Part shown: positions 36,147 to 44,536 of the stretch, piece by piece | Numbering within the stretch: the first letter of the stretch is position 1 | Layout: the number at the start of each line of letters is the position of its first letter | DNA from: Loktanella sp. PT4BL | GTDB taxonomy: Bacteria; Pseudomonadota; Alphaproteobacteria; Rhodobacterales; Rhodobacteraceae | Assembly (NCBI RefSeq): GCF_003201935.1 | Contig: NZ_QJJL01000001.1 | Location: 62,001-126,000, forward strand | DNA length: 64,000 nucleotides | Reading direction: 5' to 3' | The notes under the pieces: model-generated | What the model was told of the DNA's origin: nothing | Database searches by the model: none | What the model saw: only the letters and a program-made list of their open reading frames with translations | Position numbers and translations under genes: made by a program

Positions 36147-36809
36147 ATGAACTCTCCGATTATTCAGCTCTTGGTGCTAGCCGGCATCGCTGTTTTCTTG
36201 ATTTTGCGTCTGCGCGGTGTTCTTGGCACGCGCGAAGGTTTTGAAAAACCGCCCGTTGCACGGCCGGAACCGTCAAGCCGTATCGGCAAGCCGGAATTCG
36301 ACGTGATCGAAGGTGGCCCTGATCTGGATATTACGGATCATGTTGACGAAGGTTCTGTTTCAGCCAAGGCATTGGCCAGCATGAAGCGCGTTGATCCGTC
36401 GTTCAACGTAAGCGAGTTTCTGGGCGGTGCGCGTGGCGCCTATGAGATGATCCTGATGGCCTTTGAAAGAGGCGATCTCGATGAGATCGTGCCGTTTATT
36501 TCCGAAGATGTTTACGAAGCATTCGCGTCTGTCGTTGATGAACGCCAGCGTCAAGGCCTGACTATTGAAGCCAAGTTCATCGGTATCAGTGATATGAAAC
36601 TGGTTGCCGCCGAATTTGACGATGCCACGAACGAGGCCGAGGTTTCCGTACAATTCAAGAGCGAGATGACCTCTATCGTGCGTGACAGCGCGGGCGATAT
36701 TATCGAAGGCAGCGAGAAAGAGATCAAACGCCAGAAAGATACATGGACCTTTGCCCGCAAAATGGATTCTGGCGATCCGAATTGGCGGCTGGTTGCCACG
36801 GGTGATTAA
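36147..36809 (+). CDS. Tim44/TimA-like membrane-anchored protein
   Basis: The 220-aa protein has one N-terminal membrane helix (residues ~5-23), a polar linker, and a C-terminal Tim44-like domain starting near residue 80 (SEFLGGARGAYEMILMAFERGDL) and ending with DTWTFARKMDSGDPNWRLVATG, as in alphaproteobacterial TimA. The bacterial role is not settled; the mitochondrial relative tethers Hsp70 at the import channel. I chose the ATG at 36147 with GAGG upstream; the open frame runs back to 36108. It sits upstream of mltA and divergent from fxsA. Confidence 0.88.
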   Translation: MNSPIIQLLVLAGIAVFLILRLRGVLGTREGFEKPPVARPEPSSRIGKPEFDVIEGGPDLDITDHVDEGSVSAKALASMKRVDPSFNVSEFLGGARGAYEMILMAFERGDLDEIVPFISEDVYEAFASVVDERQRQGLTIEAKFIGISDMKLVAAEFDDATNEAEVSVQFKSEMTSIVRDSAGDIIEGSEKEIKRQKDTWTFARKMDSGDPNWRLVATGD

Positions 36810-36812
36810 CCC

Positions 36813-36846
36813 CTTGCAGGGTCTGGTAGTTGCCTGACCCTGCAAG
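36813..36846 (+). other. Hairpin between the Tim44-like gene and mltA
   Basis: CTTGCAGGGTC and GACCCTGCAAG form a perfect 11-bp stem with a 12-nt loop, four bases after the Tim44-like stop and three bases before the mltA ATG. There is no T tract. It could attenuate transcription or hide the mltA start on the mRNA. Confidence 0.65.
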
Positions 36847-36849
36847 CCG

Positions 36850-37803
36850 ATGGGCGGTGCGATGGCGGAAAAAACATATACCGCGCTGACGTTTGATCAG
36901 CTGAAAGGGTGGCGTGATGATAATCATCAGGCCGCCTTTGATGTTTTCAAGACCACCTGTGACGATATGGATGGTCCCGAGTGGGCAACGCTAAATGACA
37001 TTGCCCGCACTGGCCCCGCGCCGCGTGCGTTCTTTGAGGAATTCTTCCGTCCTGTTTTGATTGAAGACGGGAATGCAACGCTGTTCACCGGATATTATGA
37101 GCCCGAACTGACCGGATCGCGCGAACGCGGTGAATCTTATCGCTATCCGATTTATACCAGGCCGGACGACCTCAACTATTCGCGCCGCGAAATAGAGCAA
37201 GACGGGGTTCTGGCAGATCGTGGGCTTGAACTAGCCTGGCTGACAGACCCTGTTGATGTGTTCTTTCTTCAGGTGCAGGGGTCCGGCCGCATTCGTCTGC
37301 CCGACGGCAGCATGATGCGTGTCGGGTTTGGTGGAAAGAATGGGCGGCCCTATACCTCGATTGGCAAGCTCTTGGTGGCGCGTGGGGTGTTCGGGCCGGA
37401 TCAGGTTTCAGCTGATGCTATCAGCGATTGGGTGCAGGCGAACGGTGAAGTGGGCCGTGCGCTTTTGCTGGAAAACGAAAGCTATGTTTTTTTTCGCGAG
37501 GTCAGCGAAGTCCTTGCCCATCAAGGACCCTTGGGAACAATGAACCGGTCCATTACCGCTGGCAGGTCTATCGCAGTTGATCCTGCCTTTGTGCCGCTTG
37601 GTGCGCCTGTCTGGATTGAAAAGGACGGAGCTACCCCCATGCAGCGTTTGGTGATTGCCCAAGATACCGGTGGCGCGATCAAGGGTGCGCAACGGGCGGA
37701 TATCTTTTTCGGGACTGGTCCAGATGCAGGTGTGCAGGCTGGCCGGATCAAGGATGGCGGGCGGATGATTGTGTTATTGCCCGTGCAGTTGGTGGTAAGT
37801 TGA
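36850..37803 (+). CDS. mltA: MltA-family lytic transglycosylase (murein hydrolase A)
   Basis: MltA cleaves peptidoglycan with 1,6-anhydro product. The 317-aa protein has the MltA barrel motifs FTGYYEPELTGS, YPIYTRPDDL, the LTDPVDVFFLQVQGSGRIRLP region, and the 3D domain at the C-terminus with the three catalytic Asp type motif IAQDTGGAIKGAQRADIFFGTG. Unexpectedly no signal peptide or lipobox is present, and a stop codon 15 bases upstream in frame rules out an N-terminal extension. An ATG at 36862 is the alternative start. Confidence 0.9.
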   Translation: MGGAMAEKTYTALTFDQLKGWRDDNHQAAFDVFKTTCDDMDGPEWATLNDIARTGPAPRAFFEEFFRPVLIEDGNATLFTGYYEPELTGSRERGESYRYPIYTRPDDLNYSRREIEQDGVLADRGLELAWLTDPVDVFFLQVQGSGRIRLPDGSMMRVGFGGKNGRPYTSIGKLLVARGVFGPDQVSADAISDWVQANGEVGRALLLENESYVFFREVSEVLAHQGPLGTMNRSITAGRSIAVDPAFVPLGAPVWIEKDGATPMQRLVIAQDTGGAIKGAQRADIFFGTGPDAGVQAGRIKDGGRMIVLLPVQLVVS

Positions 37804-38390
37804 TGCGCAAACCACGGCACCTTTCATCCGAAGAACGTGCACTCTGGGATCGCGTGGCAGAACGCGCCACACCGCTTGATCCCAAGCGCAAAACGCGTGC
37901 GCCAGAGTTGGCGCCAAAACCTAAACCCAAACCTGATGATATCCGCGAACCTGTGCCGGATTTCCGCGTCGGCCAAAAAACAAACGCCGCCCGCCCCCAT
38001 GACATCATGCGCCCGCTTGTAGAGCGTTTGGCCGCCTCGCCCGTCAATATGGACAACAAGTCTTTCGGGAAAATGAAGCGTGGCAAGCTGAAACCGGAAG
38101 GCCGGATTGACCTGCACGGCATGACGATGGCGCAGGCACATCCGGCGTTGGTATCTTTTATCCTTGGGTCGCAATTGCAGGGGCGGCGTTTGGTTCTGGT
38201 GATTACCGGGAAAGGGAAAGACCGTGATGATGGCGGGCCGATCCCGACACGGTATGGCGTCTTAAGGCATCAGGTGCCCCAATGGCTTGCGCTGCCACCA
38301 TTGTCGCAGGCGATTTTGCAGGTGACGCCAGCGCATATCAGACACGGCGGCCATGGTGCCTATTACGTGTATTTAAAGCGAAACCGCTAA
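37803..38390 (+). CDS. Smr-domain protein
   Basis: The 195-aa protein has a basic, Pro-rich N-terminal half and a C-terminal Smr (MutS2-like) domain: RIDLHGMTMAQAH near residue 103, LVLVITGKGKDRDDGGP, and the HGGHGAYYVYLKR end with the conserved His-Gly. Smr domains are nucleases or nucleic-acid binding modules. The start overlaps the mltA stop (TGATG), so the two are coupled, an order widely conserved in alphaproteobacteria. The end overlaps the convergent MFS gene by 18 bases. Confidence 0.9.
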   Translation: MRKPRHLSSEERALWDRVAERATPLDPKRKTRAPELAPKPKPKPDDIREPVPDFRVGQKTNAARPHDIMRPLVERLAASPVNMDNKSFGKMKRGKLKPEGRIDLHGMTMAQAHPALVSFILGSQLQGRRLVLVITGKGKDRDDGGPIPTRYGVLRHQVPQWLALPPLSQAILQVTPAHIRHGGHGAYYVYLKRNR

Positions 38391-39608
38391 AGCCTGTCGC
38401 GCTTTGCTGGTCGGGATGATCAGGACGAGGGCTGCGAAAGCAAAGGTTGCGGCATAGCCCAGTTGTTGTTGTTCAAATCCGACACCCTGGTCAATCAACC
38501 AACCGCTTAAACCTGGCCCGATGGCTGAGCCGAGCACCATCAAAGCCGCTGCCGCTGCCTTGATCGCGCCTATGTGCCGAGTGCCATAGAATTCTGCCCA
38601 GCAAGCGTTCAGCAAAGTCGCCTGCCCGCCGCCCGCGACCCCCATCAGGATGACCGCTAATGCAGTCCAACCCAGTGACGGCGCGTACCAATGCAGGATG
38701 AAGGCGATCACCAGCGGGATCAGGTAAATCGGCAATAGCCGCGTTGCGCCGAAACGGTCGACCGCCCAGCCGTAGCCGATGGTCGAGATGAGAAGTGCTG
38801 CGGTGCCCAAAGGAAAGACCGAGACGAGCGCCAGATGCGACCAGCCTTTGATTTCCGCAAAATGGACCTGGTGAAACCAGAATGCTGTCCCGAATCCGGA
38901 GAATGACATCACCGCCGGCACCATGGCCCAGAACAGTGGATGGCGCAGCGCATCGCTGCGTGTCCAATGCCGCCCGTTCATACCTGTGGATTGCGTGATT
39001 TCAGCCATGGCCTGCGGTGTGCGCTCGAGGCGGAGAAGGCGGTAAAGCACAAAGCAGGCCAACACACAGAAAACGGCGAAACAGACCCAGAGTGTCCGCC
39101 ACTCAATCATGGATTTGAGCCAGACCATTGTCAGCGGCAATGCGGCCTCGCCCAGCATAAAGCCAAAGGCAGCGACTGCCAGCGCGCGGCCGCGCGTGGC
39201 AATAAACCAGCGGGACATGGCGACAGTGGCGACATGGGTGGTCATGCCTTGGCCTGTGAAACGCAGCGCGAAAATCACGAAAGGCAGCAGCGCGACAATG
39301 CTATTGAAGGCCATGAACAGGCAGGCGGACGCAAGTAGCAGGACGACGACGATCCCCAATGTCCGCACCCGAAACCTGTCAGCCAGACCGCCCGCAAAGA
39401 CCATCACCACCGCCGAGGCACCTGTGCCGATCATATAGGTCAGCCCCCATTCACCGTTGGTCAGCCCGTAGGCTTCGCGAATTTCACCGCCAAAGATCGA
39501 GATAAAAAATGTCTGGCCAAAGCTGGACAGAAACGACAACAAAAATCCCGTTGCAAGGAACGGGAAGTTTTCGCGGATGAAGCGGAAGTAAGTGGGTTGT
39601 CGGTTCAT
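38373..39608 (-). CDS. Major facilitator superfamily transporter
   Basis: The 411-aa protein has twelve predicted membrane segments and the loop 2-3 MFS motif with FAGGLADRFRVRTLG (G-x-x-x-D-R-x-G-R-type). A second motif of the same sort, YGWAVDRFGATRLLP, appears in the second half. The overall pattern resembles the monocarboxylate/oxalate-type MFS group, but the substrate cannot be assigned. The Smr gene is convergent and overlaps its end. It stands alone on this strand. Confidence 0.85.
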   Translation of the reverse strand: MNRQPTYFRFIRENFPFLATGFLLSFLSSFGQTFFISIFGGEIREAYGLTNGEWGLTYMIGTGASAVVMVFAGGLADRFRVRTLGIVVVLLLASACLFMAFNSIVALLPFVIFALRFTGQGMTTHVATVAMSRWFIATRGRALAVAAFGFMLGEAALPLTMVWLKSMIEWRTLWVCFAVFCVLACFVLYRLLRLERTPQAMAEITQSTGMNGRHWTRSDALRHPLFWAMVPAVMSFSGFGTAFWFHQVHFAEIKGWSHLALVSVFPLGTAALLISTIGYGWAVDRFGATRLLPIYLIPLVIAFILHWYAPSLGWTALAVILMGVAGGGQATLLNACWAEFYGTRHIGAIKAAAAALMVLGSAIGPGLSGWLIDQGVGFEQQQLGYAATFAFAALVLIIPTSKARQALAVSL

Positions 39609-39748
39609 GCGCCTTTGATGATCTGACTGTCAGGCGTTTGGAAGGAGAAACTTCGCTATACCCGCAAATTAGGCCGCCAGATTTTGTATGAAACGAAACG
39701 GCGTTTTTGTTATGGTCGTGTCAGAACGCGCCGCATCTTGCGAGATAC

Positions 39749-40135
39749 ATGACCATGACCGACTTTGAATACTATATGGCCTTGCCCGCGTTTGTCATTC
39801 TGGCAGGGATTATCGGCCATGTCTTCAGAGGTCTCTGGCGGCCCTTTGCCCCCAGGGGGAACCCTGCGCGCGGGATTTCCCGTTATGAACGCTATCGCGC
39901 ACAATCCAAATCGGATCTCTTTTTCCGCGACGCTTTTTCCATTGATGATATCTGGTTCAGGGTCGATCTCGATTCAGAGTGTTTTTATGAACTCGCAAGT
40001 CTGCGCAACCTGATCATTTCGATCATCAACTGGGCAATTGCTGCGTTTCTTATCTGGTTGTTCCTTTGGGACCGGGCAGAGCCAGTCTATGCCAACTTGG
40101 TCGAAGACTACATGACCTGGAAACGGGGCGGTTAG
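39749..40135 (+). CDS. Small membrane protein of unknown function
   Basis: I do not recognise this 128-aa protein. It has two membrane helices (residues ~8-27 and ~87-107) separated by a ~60-residue soluble segment rich in Arg, Asp and aromatic residues (ISRYERYRAQSKSDLFFRD then FSIDDIWFRVDLD), and a short polar tail. The arrangement suggests a hairpin in the inner membrane with the middle part on one side. I chose the ATG at 39749 with GAG upstream; 39755 is also possible. It has its own upstream region and meets hslU in convergence. Codon use looks normal, so I think it is real. Confidence 0.6.
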   Translation: MTMTDFEYYMALPAFVILAGIIGHVFRGLWRPFAPRGNPARGISRYERYRAQSKSDLFFRDAFSIDDIWFRVDLDSECFYELASLRNLIISIINWAIAAFLIWLFLWDRAEPVYANLVEDYMTWKRGG

Positions 40136-40158
40136 AGCCCACCCGTTGATTGCTGGCA

Positions 40159-41466
40159 TCAAAGCACGTAGCGGCTGATATCGAGTGACCGTGACAACTC
40201 ACCCAGATGCTTTTCAACAAAGGCTGCATCTACTGCGATTTCGTCACCAGCGCGGTCTGGTGCGTTAAAGGACAGGTCCTCGAATACCCGTTCGATCACG
40301 GTGTACAAGCGGCGTGCGCCGATGTTTTCGACGGATTCGTTGACCTCGGCGGCGATCTTGGCCAGTGCTTTGATCCCGTCTTCGGTGAAGGTCACGGTGA
40401 CCTCTTCGGTCTTCATCAAGGCGGCGTATTGCAGTGTTAGCGCGTTATCCGTTTCGGTCAGAATGCGCACGAAATCATCCTCGGTCAGTGCACGCAGTTC
40501 AACGCGGATGGGCAGGCGGCCTTGCAGTTCGGGCAACAGATCAGAGGGCTTCGCCACGTGGAACGCGCCAGAGGCGATGAACAGGATATGGTCGGTTTTG
40601 ATCGGCCCGTGTTTGGTGGAAACTGTCGTGCCTTCGATCAAGGGCAGCAGATCACGCTGGACACCTTCGCGGGATACATCAGCACCGCGCGCATCGGCGC
40701 GGGCGCAAACCTTGTCGATTTCGTCCAGAAAGACGATGCCGTTCTGTTCGACCGCTTCAAGTGCGGCTTTGGTGACGGTTTCATCGTCCAGCAACTTGTC
40801 AGCTTCATCTGCGATCAGCGCATCATAGCTATCAGCGACAGTCATTTGCTTTTTGACAGTGCGGCCACCCATGGCTTTGCCGAACAGTTCGCCAAGGTTC
40901 ATCATACCGCCCATGCCGCCGGGCTGGCCGGGGATTTCGAAACCGCCCATGGGGTTGGAATTGTCGGTCAGTTCAAGTTCGATGATCGTGTCGTCAAGTT
41001 CGCCTGATTTGAGTTTGCGGCGGAACATCTCGCGCGTGCCTTCGCGCGCATCGGTGCCTGCAACTGCGGTAATCACCCGTTCTTCGGCGGCAGCACGCGC
41101 TTTGGTTTTGACGTCTTCGCGCATATGCTCGCGGGTGTCGATGATTGCGGTATCGACCAGATCGCGGATGATCTGTTCGACATCACGGCCAACATAGCCG
41201 ACTTCGGTGAATTTCGTCGCCTCGACTTTCAGGAATGGCGCGCGCGCCAGTTTTGCCAAACGGCGCGAGATTTCGGTTTTGCCCACACCGGTTGGTCCGA
41301 TCATCAGGATATTTTTGGGGTAAACCTCATCGCGCAAGTCATCGCCCAATTGCTTGCGACGCCAACGATTGCGCAGGGCGACAGCAACGGCGCGTTTGGC
41401 ATCTTTCTGGCCGATGATGAAGCGGTCAAGTTCGGAGACGATTTCGCGAGGCGTGAGGTCAGTCAT
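40159..41466 (-). CDS. hslU: HslU ATPase subunit of the HslVU protease
   Basis: HslU unfolds substrates for the HslV peptidase. The 435-aa AAA+ protein has Walker [18 protein letters not shown] near residue 54, the pore motif GYVG near residue 90, Walker B FLDEIDKV, the sensor-1 and sensor-2 ([11 protein letters not shown]) motifs, and the C-terminal YVL-type tail (SRYVL) that docks into HslV. It is the last gene of an operon that begins with hslV and has an unknown membrane-protein gene between the two. Confidence 0.96.
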   Translation of the reverse strand: MTDLTPREIVSELDRFIIGQKDAKRAVAVALRNRWRRKQLGDDLRDEVYPKNILMIGPTGVGKTEISRRLAKLARAPFLKVEATKFTEVGYVGRDVEQIIRDLVDTAIIDTREHMREDVKTKARAAAEERVITAVAGTDAREGTREMFRRKLKSGELDDTIIELELTDNSNPMGGFEIPGQPGGMGGMMNLGELFGKAMGGRTVKKQMTVADSYDALIADEADKLLDDETVTKAALEAVEQNGIVFLDEIDKVCARADARGADVSREGVQRDLLPLIEGTTVSTKHGPIKTDHILFIASGAFHVAKPSDLLPELQGRLPIRVELRALTEDDFVRILTETDNALTLQYAALMKTEEVTVTFTEDGIKALAKIAAEVNESVENIGARRLYTVIERVFEDLSFNAPDRAGDEIAVDAAFVEKHLGELSRSLDISRYVL

Positions 41467-41475
41467 GGATGAGCC

Positions 41476-42531
41476 TTAAACTTGAGAAGGGGGAAGACGG
41501 TGCAACGGGATAAATCCGGGCATCACGCGCAGGATGCGTGCGCGGATACGTTCCCAGAATGCACCAAGAAGAAGCAGGACGATGCCGAGGATCAGGATGG
41601 TCGGCGCTGTGCCGGCACCGTCAAAAACAGTGGCCCCAAGGGCGACGATATACCCGATCGCGGCAATCAGGAACGACCGGCGGTCGATGACGATTGCGAC
41701 GATAGCAAACATCGCAAGAACGGCGAGAAGGATCAGGTTTGACTGGTCAAGAAGCGAAAGCGCCATGGTATTCACCAGCGCGGGTGCGGCAACCATATGC
41801 AGCCAGAACCCGTTTGCCGAACGGCGGGTGACGCGGTGCGGATCGCTCATATCGAACATCATGGCGACGGCAAAGACCACGATCCCCAGCACCAGCGTGA
41901 TCCAGGCAAAAGGTCCGCCAGCCGAGAGCAGGAAGAATTCGCTCAGGTCTGCGATGCGTCCTTCGCGGCTGGCGGCAAAGACGATGGCGACGGCGAAAAG
42001 CCCCAGTGCGATCATTGCCATCGCGAAGGGGACGCGGAAGCGCCACCAGTAAACTGCGAGCGAAAGCGTGGCGAGAAACAGCGGGAAGGGAATGCTGGAA
42101 TAGTCGTTCTGGGCGATCATAAAGGGTTCGGACAGCACTGCGACAAAGCCAAAGGCGGCGTTGCTGGCGAACATCACTGACAATGCAATGGCCGGCGCGA
42201 CCATGCGTCTTTTGCGCACAAAATATTCGGACAAGAGCCACAACAGCACACCGGCCAATAGCGAAGACCACATGGCAAAATCTTGCAGGTTGACGACCCG
42301 ATCGTTGAAAACGAGCGCGGAGACACCCCACCAGCCGGACGACAGTATCAATAGCCCGACAACGATGAAAATCTCGTTGAACCCTTTGAAAAGCTCAAAG
42401 GGTTCATCACCCGGGTTCAGGTTTTCGCGCGCGCCACGGCGGCTGTCAGACAGGCTGATCAGGTCTGCGGCCTGCTTTTCAGATAACAAACCACTCGCGA
42501 CCGCGGCGCGGAGATCGTCGCGTTCGATCAT
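41476..42531 (-). CDS. Polytopic membrane protein of unknown function inside the hslV-hslU operon
   Basis: This 351-aa protein has a ~45-residue polar N-terminus, with a short helix of the type [19 protein letters not shown] that is also seen at the start of DUF2157-like proteins, and then about ten to eleven membrane segments ending before a basic 30-residue tail. I see no catalytic motif. It overlaps the end of hslV by four bases and ends nine bases before hslU, so it is cotranscribed with both. That position suggests a role linked to the protease or to envelope stress, which is an inference only. Confidence 0.75.
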   Translation of the reverse strand: MIERDDLRAAVASGLLSEKQAADLISLSDSRRGARENLNPGDEPFELFKGFNEIFIVVGLLILSSGWWGVSALVFNDRVVNLQDFAMWSSLLAGVLLWLLSEYFVRKRRMVAPAIALSVMFASNAAFGFVAVLSEPFMIAQNDYSSIPFPLFLATLSLAVYWWRFRVPFAMAMIALGLFAVAIVFAASREGRIADLSEFFLLSAGGPFAWITLVLGIVVFAVAMMFDMSDPHRVTRRSANGFWLHMVAAPALVNTMALSLLDQSNLILLAVLAMFAIVAIVIDRRSFLIAAIGYIVALGATVFDGAGTAPTILILGIVLLLLGAFWERIRARILRVMPGFIPLHRLPPSQV

Positions 42532-43085
42532 CGTTTAATGGCTTCAACCGTCAGGTTGCCATTGGTGTAAACACAGATATCAGCGGCAATCGCCATGGCT
42601 TCGCGCGCGATGGTTTCGGCATCTTTGTCGGTGCCCATCAAGGCGCGACCAGCGGCCAGCGCATAGTTGCCGCCTGATCCGATGGCGGCGATATCATGTT
42701 CCGGTTCCAGCACATCACCGGCGCCGGTAATCACGAAAAGCTCGGATCCGTCGCTGACGATCAGCATCGCCTCGAGCTTTTGCAGGTATTTGTCGGTGCG
42801 CCAGTCCTTGGCCAGTTCAACGCTCGCGCGCGCCAGTTGACCGGGGGTGGCTTCGAGTTTCTTTTCCAGACGTTCAAGCAGGGTAAAGGCATCTGCCGTT
42901 GATCCGGCAAAACCGCAGATCACGTCCTGCCCGCCGGGTGACAAGCGCCGCACCTTGCGCGCGGTCCCTTTGATGACGGTCTGTCCAAGGCTGACTTGGC
43001 CATCACCGGCAATCACAACCTGCCCGCCCTTGCGGACACCGATGATTGTCGTTCCGTGCCAGCCGGGAAATTCTTCACTTGCCAT
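42528..43085 (-). CDS. hslV: HslV peptidase subunit of the HslVU protease
   Basis: HslV is the threonine peptidase related to proteasome beta subunits. In the 185-aa protein the catalytic Thr follows HG in [13 protein letters not shown] near residue 10, so a short propeptide is cleaved or the start processed. The family motifs [36 protein letters not shown] and [16 protein letters not shown] are present. The ATG at 43085 has AAGGAG six bases upstream; an ATG one codon earlier is too close. It is divergent from the next gene, which starts 100 bases away. Confidence 0.95.
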   Translation of the reverse strand: MASEEFPGWHGTTIIGVRKGGQVVIAGDGQVSLGQTVIKGTARKVRRLSPGGQDVICGFAGSTADAFTLLERLEKKLEATPGQLARASVELAKDWRTDKYLQKLEAMLIVSDGSELFVITGAGDVLEPEHDIAAIGSGGNYALAAGRALMGTDKDAETIAREAMAIAADICVYTNGNLTVEAIKR

Positions 43086-43185
43086 CATCTGCTCCTTGTC
43101 GCTTTTGCATATATGGCGGGCCAAATGCGGGCAAACAACCCCGCATGGCTTGTTCCTGCCCACAGGCGCGGCTAGCTTTCGCCGC

Positions 43186-44103
43186 ATGAGCGCCCGTGAC
43201 ACCGTGACCTTTTACCTACCATTGCAGCTGCGCAATCAGGCCGAGCGCGGCAATCACAATTTTATCAGGAAGGTGGGCGAGGTGCTCAGCGGCGCTGGGC
43301 TTTCGGTTGCTTTTGACGACGACGATGATTTTGCGCGCCTGCGTGCCAAGGCGCGGCCGGGGCGCGGGCTCTACCTGATGGACCCGCCAGCGAACGGGCG
43401 CGGTCTGACGTTTCGCAAAACCTATATCTATCCGTTCTGGCATATCGAGAAAGAGGCCGAGCGTTGGGAATGGCCTGTTGCGAAAGAGCGGTTCGATCCG
43501 GCTGCTGTTGATCCGCGCAAGGCCGCAAATTTCTACCGGTTCTGGCGGCAACGTCTATTTGATGAGGCTCCGCTGAATGCCCGTCAGGACGGCTTTGTCT
43601 ATGTGCCCTTGCAGGGGCAGCTTTTGCGCCGGCGGTCTTTTCAAACCTGTAGCCCTTTGGAGATGGTCAAAACGGTCCTTGAGGAAGAGCCGAACAAACA
43701 TATCGTCGTGACGCTGCATCCGTCCGAGACATATTCTGCAGAAGAGCGCCATGCCCTTGCAGCGCTGGTCGCGAGGGAAGATCGCCTCACGCTTGACGAA
43801 CAAGGCACAAACCAGAATTTGAAAAATTGCGATTACATCGTCACGCAGAATTCGGCTGTTGGATTTGAGGGGTATTTCTTTGGCAAACCGCTCATTCTGT
43901 TCGGGAAATCAGACTTTCATCATATCGCGCTGAATGTGGCTGATATTGGTGTCGAAAGCGCGTTTGATCTGGTCCATGGCTACAGGCCGGATTTTGCGGC
44001 CTATCTTTTCTGGTTCCTCCAGCAGCGCGCCATCAATGCAGGCAGGCCAGAGGCAGCCAAGAAGATCCGCAATGTGTTGCGCGGCCATGGTTGGCCTGTT
44101 TGA
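43186..44103 (+). CDS. Capsular-polysaccharide-synthesis-like protein
   Basis: The 305-aa protein has no signal peptide or membrane segment. The second half resembles KpsS/LpsZ-type capsule-synthesis glycosyltransferases: [17 protein letters not shown], then [24 protein letters not shown], a pattern like the sugar-nucleotide-binding C-terminal fold of GT-B enzymes. A first half rich in Asp and Arg is less informative. No other capsule genes are in the window, so a role in a different glycan is possible. A start at 43186 avoids overlap with hslV. The family call is moderate. Confidence 0.6.
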   Translation: MSARDTVTFYLPLQLRNQAERGNHNFIRKVGEVLSGAGLSVAFDDDDDFARLRAKARPGRGLYLMDPPANGRGLTFRKTYIYPFWHIEKEAERWEWPVAKERFDPAAVDPRKAANFYRFWRQRLFDEAPLNARQDGFVYVPLQGQLLRRRSFQTCSPLEMVKTVLEEEPNKHIVVTLHPSETYSAEERHALAALVAREDRLTLDEQGTNQNLKNCDYIVTQNSAVGFEGYFFGKPLILFGKSDFHHIALNVADIGVESAFDLVHGYRPDFAAYLFWFLQQRAINAGRPEAAKKIRNVLRGHGWPV

Positions 44104-44106
44104 ACG

Positions 44107-44136
44107 AAAAAAGGCGCCCGCATGGGACGCCCTTTG
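44107..44136. terminator. Bidirectional terminator between convergent genes
   Basis: AAAAAAGGCGCCC and GGGACGCCCTTT form an imperfect stem with a bulge, flanked by A and T runs, just after the stop of the capsule-like gene and before the stop of trxA. Both genes converge here. Confidence 0.6.
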
Positions 44137-44156
44137 ATATCTGATACGCGAAGTGC

Positions 44157-44477
44157 TTAGATCGACTCTTCGATCCAGCCTTGAATCGCTGCCTTGGGTG
44201 CCGCGCCCGCTTTGTTCGAGACAACTTCACCGTTCTTGAAGACGAAAAGCGCAGGAATGCCGCGCACGCCCATCTGCGCGGGTGAATTGGGGTTTTCGTC
44301 CACGTTCACTTTGACGATCTTCACGCGGCCTTCCATTTCGGCTGACAGCTCTTCCAGAGCGGGGCCGATCTGTTTGCAAGGGCCACACCATTCTGCCCAG
44401 AAATCCACAACAACGGGGATATCGGACTGGCGGACTTCGGCGTCAAAGGTTGCGTCGGTTACTGCTACGGTTGCCAT
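44157..44477 (-). CDS. trxA: Thioredoxin
   Basis: Thioredoxin reduces disulfides in cytoplasmic proteins. The 106-aa protein has the active site WAEWCGPCK near residue 29, the cis-Pro region [12 protein letters not shown] and the C-terminal helix. The ATG at 44477 has AAGGAG seven bases upstream; the open frame to 44540 overlaps the addA end and is not used. It follows addA by 59 bases on the same strand, so it may be transcribed with the addAB operon or from its own promoter in that gap. Confidence 0.96.
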   Translation of the reverse strand: MATVAVTDATFDAEVRQSDIPVVVDFWAEWCGPCKQIGPALEELSAEMEGRVKIVKVNVDENPNSPAQMGVRGIPALFVFKNGEVVSNKAGAAPKAAIQGWIEESI

Positions 44478-44536
44478 TGGGGTGCTCCTTGGCGAAATGC
44501 GTTGAAGTGGGAAACTAGGTACCCTGCCCGCGATGG

